From Amorphochlora amoebiformis (Eukaryota; Cercozoa; Chlorarachniophyceae): a stretch of 64,000 nt of DNA. The stretch lies in NCBI GenBank assembly GCA_054601695.1, contig BAAHQB010000295.1, positions 62,001 to 126,000 of the forward strand. The letters run 5' to 3'. A program made the position numbers and the translations under genes. Below are positions 1-64,000 of the stretch, piece by piece (position 1 is the first letter of the stretch; each line of letters begins with the position of its first letter). Under the pieces are notes generated by a model. The model was not told the DNA's origin. It saw only the letters and a list, made by a program, of their open reading frames with translations, and ran no database searches.

Positions 1-97
1 TTCGAATCTCGACCTCTTGTGTGAGTTTTTCCACGCCCTCTTTTCCCTCGCCGTGGCAATGATTCTGAATTCCCGCCAAATTGACACAATGTGAACA

Positions 98-219
98 TTA
101 AAGGGAGCGGAAAATTGGGCTGAACACGCCGCCTGGAGTCGCCGAGGTCGCTTCCGGAACGGAAGCCCGAGCTTCAATATCAGGTGGTTGTTGTATCCTT
201 CGCTTTCGGCGGTCCTTCG
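98..219 (-). CDS. possible terminal exon of a minus-strand gene leaving the left edge
   Basis: Read on the minus strand, a CTGAG acceptor at 220-221 opens a frame of 39 codons ending in TAA at 98-100. It begins with a basic stretch (KDRRKRR) and ends in SPIFRSL. This island has normal base composition, unlike the flanking repeats. No homologue is recognised. The plus strand is also partly open here, so the call rests only on the acceptor and the stop. The rest of the gene would have to lie at higher coordinates, where only AT repeats and telomeric sequence are visible, so this may not be a real gene. Confidence 0.3.
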
Positions 220-363
220 CTCAGATTTCAGAGTTTTTGCTTTTTATCGTTAGATTTTGGAGTCGGGATTCCGAGGGGGTTTGTTGTGTATATATGTATG
301 ATGGATTTGTACATTTAGGTCAATCGTAGGATTTCGAAGACAACAACTAGGTTTTTAAGCGTA

Positions 364-444
<81 letters not shown>

Positions 445-534
445 ATATATATATGTGTGTATGTATATATGTGTATATTATGTGTGTGTATATATATATA
501 CTTATATCTATTATAATATAAGGATATTCATATA

Positions 535-583
<49 letters not shown>

Positions 584-694
584 ATGTGCATATTATATAT
601 ATGTATGTATATATGTATGTATATATATATATATATATATATATTCATATGTGGTTATAATTTTTTATACATTACATATTATATATTATATATG

Positions 695-729
<35 letters not shown>

Positions 730-781
730 GTATGTGTATTACATGTGTACATATATATATATATATGTATGTATATATGTA

Positions 782-813
<32 letters not shown>

Positions 814-825
814 TGATATACATTC

Positions 826-864
<39 letters not shown>

Positions 865-1080
865 ATATTTCTGCATTTTCACAAAAATATACATTACCTG
901 TACAAACATGCATACCTGCAATCATCTACACACATATATAAATCTATTCACAACACCTAAATAACTACAAAAAAAAAATCAACATATCCATAATTGAAAA
1001 CAAAGAAAATAAAACTCATATACACGCAGAGCTGAACAGCGCGCACTGAAGTATCAGCGCCGAAATGGTCCTGTCCAGCC
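220..1080. other. stretch without a supported gene
   Basis: Holds a non-repetitive segment to about 355, then (AT)n/(TATG)n microsatellite to about 880 and a short A-rich island at 880-1080. I see no convincing exon. Confidence 0.5.
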
Positions 1081-1083
1081 CTA

Positions 1084-1600
1084 ATGATAACCCTAACCCT
1101 AACCCTAACCCTAACCCTAACCCTAACCCTAACCCTAACCCTAACCCAACCCAAAACCCTAATCCAAACCCTAGGCCTAGCCCTAGCCCTAAACCTATTC
1201 TGAGCCCTAAATCTAGTCCAAACCCTAACCCAACCATAGCCCTAATCTAATCCCTAGCCCTAGCCCTATTCGTAACCCTCACCCAAACCATGGCCCTAAT
1301 TCAAACCCAAACCCTAACCCTAACCCTAACCCTAGACCTAATCCAAACCCTAACCCAAGCCCTAATCCAAACCCTAGCCCAAACCCTAACCTAACCCTAA
1401 CCTTAACCCTAACCCTAGCCCTAATCCAAGCCCTAGCCCTAGCCGTAACCTAACCCTAACCCTAACCCTAGCCCTAATCCAAACCCAAGCCCAGACCCAA
1501 ACCTAACCCTAACCCTAACCCTAACCTAACCCTAACCCTAGCCCTAACCCTAACCTAACACTAACTAACCCTAACCCTAACCCTAACCCTAACCCTAGCA
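1084..1600 (+). repeat. degenerate telomere-type (CCCTAA)n array
   Basis: About 515 bp of CCCTAA units with frequent CCCTAG, CCCAAA and CCTAA variants. It lies inside the chromosome arm, is followed by exon-like sequence, and is CCCTAA in the sense direction of the ankyrin gene. Interruptions show that it is an old interstitial array and not a chromosome end. Confidence 0.9.
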
Positions 1601-1620
1601 TAATCTTGTCGTATTGTTAG

Positions 1621-19438
<17,818 letters not shown>

Positions 19439-20310
19439 TTATCTTGAACTAGTTGGAGTATATTAGCGCATATTAGCGCTACTGTATAACTGTAATTAGT
19501 TGGGACAATTATACTAGTTATAAGTCACAAGTACCTTCAAGTACTAGAGTACCTAGAGTACGACTAGTACGACTATGATTAGTGCTAGTATCTGGGGTGT
19601 GTCCGGTGTGTTAAGCTATAGTTTTTTGAATGACGGACTAGAAAGATTCCGAGATATCGATCGGTCTAGATCTCTAGAGATCGATCTACATCATCTGAAT
19701 ATTGTTGTATTTAATACGTAGTCTAGGTAGTCTGAACTCTGAATTATATCTAGTATATCATAGATCTGGAGATGTGCGCACCGCATCCCTAGATCCAGAC
19801 ATATTTGGATAGTCTATAGATAGTGGGTCACTTCACTGATTTTATGTGTCGTATATGAGACGTACACGTGCTACAAGCTTAATTAGATCTATAGAGATGA
19901 TAGGCCAATTCACTGATTTGTTATGTTCCACATCTAGATGATGTAGATGGGTTATATATACCTAGGTGACACGTGCATGATCTACTAGATCTACTAGTCT
20001 AGATGATTGTGCTTGACTAGTTAAATTATACCTTTTTTGTAAACACAATGGAGAATGGTTACCAGGTTCTAGAGGTTACTTGAAGGTGGTGTAATACAAT
20101 CCGAACCCTTTGCTGATATGCAGAACGGAATAGCACATTCTGAGACATATCTAGATATGGCTGGGAACTCGGCGATTGAACGGAAGCGCATGTACATATG
20201 AGTATGTCTAGCTAGATGTGGTTCGTTCCTCGAGAAAGTGCGAACAAGTTCGAAATCTCTTCGAATTTATTTTTTTTTTCTTGGAATTTTTTTTTCCAAG
20301 CTTAATATAA
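19439..20310. other. intergenic region between convergent genes, CTAG-rich
   Basis: Non-microsatellite DNA between the ankyrin stop (19438) and the Ras stop (20311). CTAG occurs more than 20 times from 19381 to 20320, several times more than expected, often as ACTAGT, TCTAGA or tandem CTACTAGATCTACTAG. Poly-T/poly-A runs at 20268-20300 may belong to 3' ends. No exon is seen. Confidence 0.6.
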
Positions 20311-23880
<3,570 letters not shown>

Positions 23881-24923
23881 CTCCACTTGCCCTTGAGCAA
23901 TTTTATTGTATCTGTGGTCGATAAAGTCCAAATGTTAGCAACACCTTCGCGATGGTGCGCGCTTGAGTAGGGTTTGCGACAAACATGCATCTGCATCATT
24001 ACCAGACGGAAGTGTGTAGTGAGCGGGGAGAGTTGGAAGAACCTTCCGAGCTGTGGAAAATAGAATTCCAATTGTAACCATAACCACCCTGATTATTCAC
24101 TCATAAGGATGAAAGTTTTATGCTTAAGAGTAAATCACCCACATTCAGCTAAAAATTTAAATGGTTGGCAAGCTCGATTCTTGTCTTACTTAGTGTACGA
24201 CTATCGAAATGATGGAAGTGAATAGACATTTTCGATGGGTTTTTATCTTCCCAGCGTTACGACTCAACTTCCGAGCCGCGGGAAATTTCGACCTGGGCAT
24301 GGTAGGAATGAGAGCGCCTGACGCATGAATTCGTGTCAAGTGAACAAAGCCCGAGGTCGGAGGCTAAATACGTGGAGAACATCAAGGTTTGGCACGCAAA
24401 CGCAAAACGAAGCGCAGCCGGGATGCATGTGTGCTTTTTTTGCTGGGGGATGAATGAAACAAGAGGCCCAAACACGAAATGTCCCGCTCATGTCCCACAG
24501 AAGTGTCCTTCGCTTGTCCCGCCCATCGACACCCCACAACTGCGCGCCATGGGGAGTTGCTCAGGGCCCTCGTGAGAGTTATCGGGGTCTGAGCGACGGT
24601 CCCGCTCATGTCCCACAGAAGTGTCCTCCGCTTGTCCCGCCCATGGACAACCTACAACTCCGCGCCATGGGGAGTTCCTCAGGGCCCTCGTGACAGTTAT
24701 CGGGGTCCGAGCGACTTGATTCGACCGCAAGTGCGTGTGTCTGTCCAGCTAGTCCTAAGATGTGAATGCAATTGATGTATGACCTTTATTGTATTGTAGA
24801 ATTCAGCTGGAATCATTGCGGAATTGGTGAATCATTGCAATATGTGCAATTGTACCAGTGGTATATTTCAAGTTTTTTCGTATATTTATGAAGGTTTTTC
24901 ATGTGTTATACCTACATATATGA

Positions 24924-24960
<37 letters not shown>

Positions 24961-25011
24961 GTATATTATATATATATAAATAAAAAATATATACACACAA
25001 AAATAATAGAT

Positions 25012-25044
<33 letters not shown>

Positions 25045-25163
25045 CGTATACTATTAATCAGTAGAATCGGTAGTATTATTATATATGCATTCGGCTAGAG
25101 GGTATTATGATAGATACATGTATAGATGTGTATACCATGATATATAATGCATATATATATATA

Positions 25164-25211
<48 letters not shown>

Positions 25212-26272
25212 TATGATAGCGTAGGTAAATGAATACATTACACTACAGATTCTACTACAATGACAAGTAAAATTATTTATCATGATGTTAATCATTATTA
25301 CTATATGATGTTAATATATATTGTAAATATAATAATTTATATATATATATATACATATGTATGTATGTATATATACATATATATATATATGTATATATAT
25401 GTATATATAGGTATATATATATATATATAAATATGATAATATTATATGAATATTATATACTATATGAATATTATATATTTATAACAATAATAATAATCAT
25501 TGTCATTCATAGCGCCATAACAATTAGAATAAATGCATATTCGTGGTATATACGTATATACTAGATATATGTATATATGTAGATACCATATAATGTATAT
25601 ATACGTTATATATAAATGGATGATCATTTGTCTAGTACACTAGAGTACAATTGTATATACTAAATATATACTCTGATGAGGATATCTAATATCTCATATC
25701 TAGGATATATCATTCGGATATGATGGCTAGTCACTACTATGACTCACTAGAGTCACGTATATACGGATATATACCCTGATGAAGATATCTAATATCTCAT
25801 ATTTAGGATATATCATTCGGATATGACGTACGTAGATATATACTCTGATGAAGATATCTAATATCTCATATCTAGGATATATCATTCGGATATGACGTAG
25901 ATATATACTCTGATGAAGATATCTAATATCTCATATCTAGGATATATCATTCGGATATGACGTAGATATATACTCTGATGAAGACATATCATTCGGATAT
26001 CAAGGCTAGTCACGTGTCCATGTTCTGGATATAGATATATTCGATATAAAATACCCACATATCTAGATATATTGACTAGATTGAGTCTATAGATATCGAC
26101 ACATCCTTCCGATGATTTAGATGATATAATGGATTTTATATCCATGATAGTAAATATTGGTATAGTTATCTGTTATATGCATCATTGAATAATGAGTATA
26201 CCAGTCTACTATATACTATATATTCGGTATGTGTATATACACACACATATATATATATATATATATACATAC

Positions 26273-26308
<36 letters not shown>

Positions 26309-26883
26309 TGTGATACTATGGTATATATATATATATGTATATATGTATATGTATCAATATACATATCTATAAGCATGTATATATATTCAAACATACATAC
26401 TTACGTACACCCCAAGCTGAGTATAATCCTTAACCCATGATTATCCAACTTCAACATTCCACATAACCCCTACAATATTCCACATAACCTCCCCCCAATA
26501 TTCCACATAACCCCCCCAATACCCCGCAATATTCCACATAAACCCCCCTAATATTCTACGTAACCCCCCCAATATTCCACATAACCCCCCCCCAATATTC
26601 CACATAACCCCCCCGCAATATTCCACATAACCCCCCCAATTTTCCACATAACCCCCCCCCAAATATTCCACATTACTAACCCCTCCAAGCCATTCCAAAA
26701 CACATTCATTCCCTTCATCTCAAACCCAACGACGATTCTGTACTTAAGCGGAAGCAGATAAGAGGAATCCCACTTGAGTGAGAGTAGATAAGAATGAAAG
26801 AGATAAGAGGAATGAGAGAGATAAGAGGAATACTAAAGAGGTCGAATAGGGGGGGGGGTATTCGAATAGGGGGGGGGGGGTGT
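23881..26883. other. intergenic region upstream of Ras and downstream of the oxidoreductase gene
   Basis: 23881-24760 is GC-richer and probably holds the Ras promoter and leader. It includes a 118-bp tandem duplication (24483 and 24601, CCCGCTCATGTCCC...). 24890-25560 is AT sequence. About 25660-26000 holds four to five ~65-bp units (CTCATATCTAGGATATATC). 26450-26690 is a C-rich ~20-bp minisatellite (CCCCCCAATATTCCACATAA). 26750-26885 has AAGAGGAAT units and two G-runs. No gene is seen. Confidence 0.6.
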
Positions 26884-55267
<28,384 letters not shown>

Positions 55268-55845
55268 CGTCAATCGGCGCGCATACCTTTGGGTGTCACG
55301 CGAACATGTCACGCAATGACTCTATCTTACATACGGTGAAGTCACGGTAAATTCTCTCATGACATACGTCACGTTGGAATGTCACAATTCACGCTGATTC
55401 GTCATTCCTGACCCCGTCGGGGGACGCTTACGAGGGTAGCACGGTCCCCCCGACTTTTTCCAGAGCCATTTTTTCGAGTTTGACCTTGGAAAACCTTTCA
55501 GGGTTCTCGTTTTTCCCCCACAAATCCCGGGTTTCCGTCGGAATTCGTGATTTTTGTGAAAAAAATGTGAGGTCGAGGGTCTGATTTGGAATGGTTTCGA
55601 CCCGCTCTGTAGCGCGGAAAGAATAGTACAAAAATCATCCCGCGAAAATTATGGAAAACAGAAAGTGTTTCGCGCACTGGACTATAATTTCGAGTGCATT
55701 TTTCCTGTTTTTTGTCAAAATGTAGTCACCAATTACGTAAAGGTCATCACTACCATTGTATATTTATAAATGTGTGGAATAAATCCATATACAAATGTTA
55801 TCTCTGTGCATTTTTCAGAGGATTTAGCAATCGAAGCCGGCGAAG
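55268..55845. promoter_or_regulatory. divergent intergenic region
   Basis: About 580 bp of non-repetitive sequence between the first ATG of the oxidoreductase gene (minus) and that of the USP32-like gene (plus). TCACG/CGTCAC words recur (55300-55395). A TTTTTCAG at 55810-55818 shortly before the plus-strand ATG may be the acceptor of a leader intron. No TATA element was assigned. Confidence 0.5.

Positions 55846-64000
<8,155 letters not shown>

Noticed and set aside
1084-1600. A chromosome end or telomere fusion point
   Set aside because: Arrays are degenerate, interstitial and flanked by coding exons; the CCCTAA-then-TTAGGG order is opposite to that of an end-to-end fusion.

Overview
The window is nuclear DNA of a microbial eukaryote whose species I cannot name. 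It has spliceosomal genes with very small exons (12 to about 315 nt). Their introns are built almost entirely from (AT)n microsatellites, telomere-type TTAGGG/CCCTAA arrays and gene-private satellites. The long [10 protein letters not shown] open frames that cover the window are microsatellite artefacts. Genes had to be rebuilt by hand from the short non-repetitive islands, using GT-AG boundaries, phase agreement between neighbouring exons and recognisable protein motifs.

Layout. (1) About 98-219, minus: a possible last coding exon of a gene leaving the left edge. (2) About 1621-19438, plus: an ankyrin-repeat protein of some 21 small exons, 5' end not found. (3) 20311-23880, minus: a complete five-exon Ras/Rap-family GTPase of 197 aa with a polybasic tail and CaaX-like CTII end. 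The gap between the convergent genes 2 and 3 is rich in CTAG. (4) 26884-55267, minus: a gene of about 28 kb for a monodehydroascorbate reductase/AIF-like FAD-NAD(P) oxidoreductase, with about 40 exons and four or five unresolved junctions. (5) 55846 to the right edge, plus: a USP32-like deubiquitinase (EF-hands, then a USP catalytic domain), starting divergently about 580 bp from gene 4.

The most striking structure lies between the exons. At more than fifteen exons the edge of the exon together with its splice site is repeated inside the neighbouring AT-rich intron. Copies of an exon's 3' end plus 5' splice site always lie in the downstream intron, and copies of an exon's 5' end plus 3' splice site always lie in the upstream intron. 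Many copies differ from the parent mainly at third codon positions. Telomere-type arrays lie inside introns and sometimes supply the splice site itself (exon|GTAACCCTAACCC, or CCCTAAG|exon). Three unrelated intronic satellites have unit junctions reading AG|GT, as if each unit were an intron joined to the next by a zero-length exon. Together these suggest that introns here grow by tandem duplication across exon-intron junctions and by capture or expansion of telomeric repeats.

No rRNA, tRNA, CRISPR array or transposase gene was recognised.
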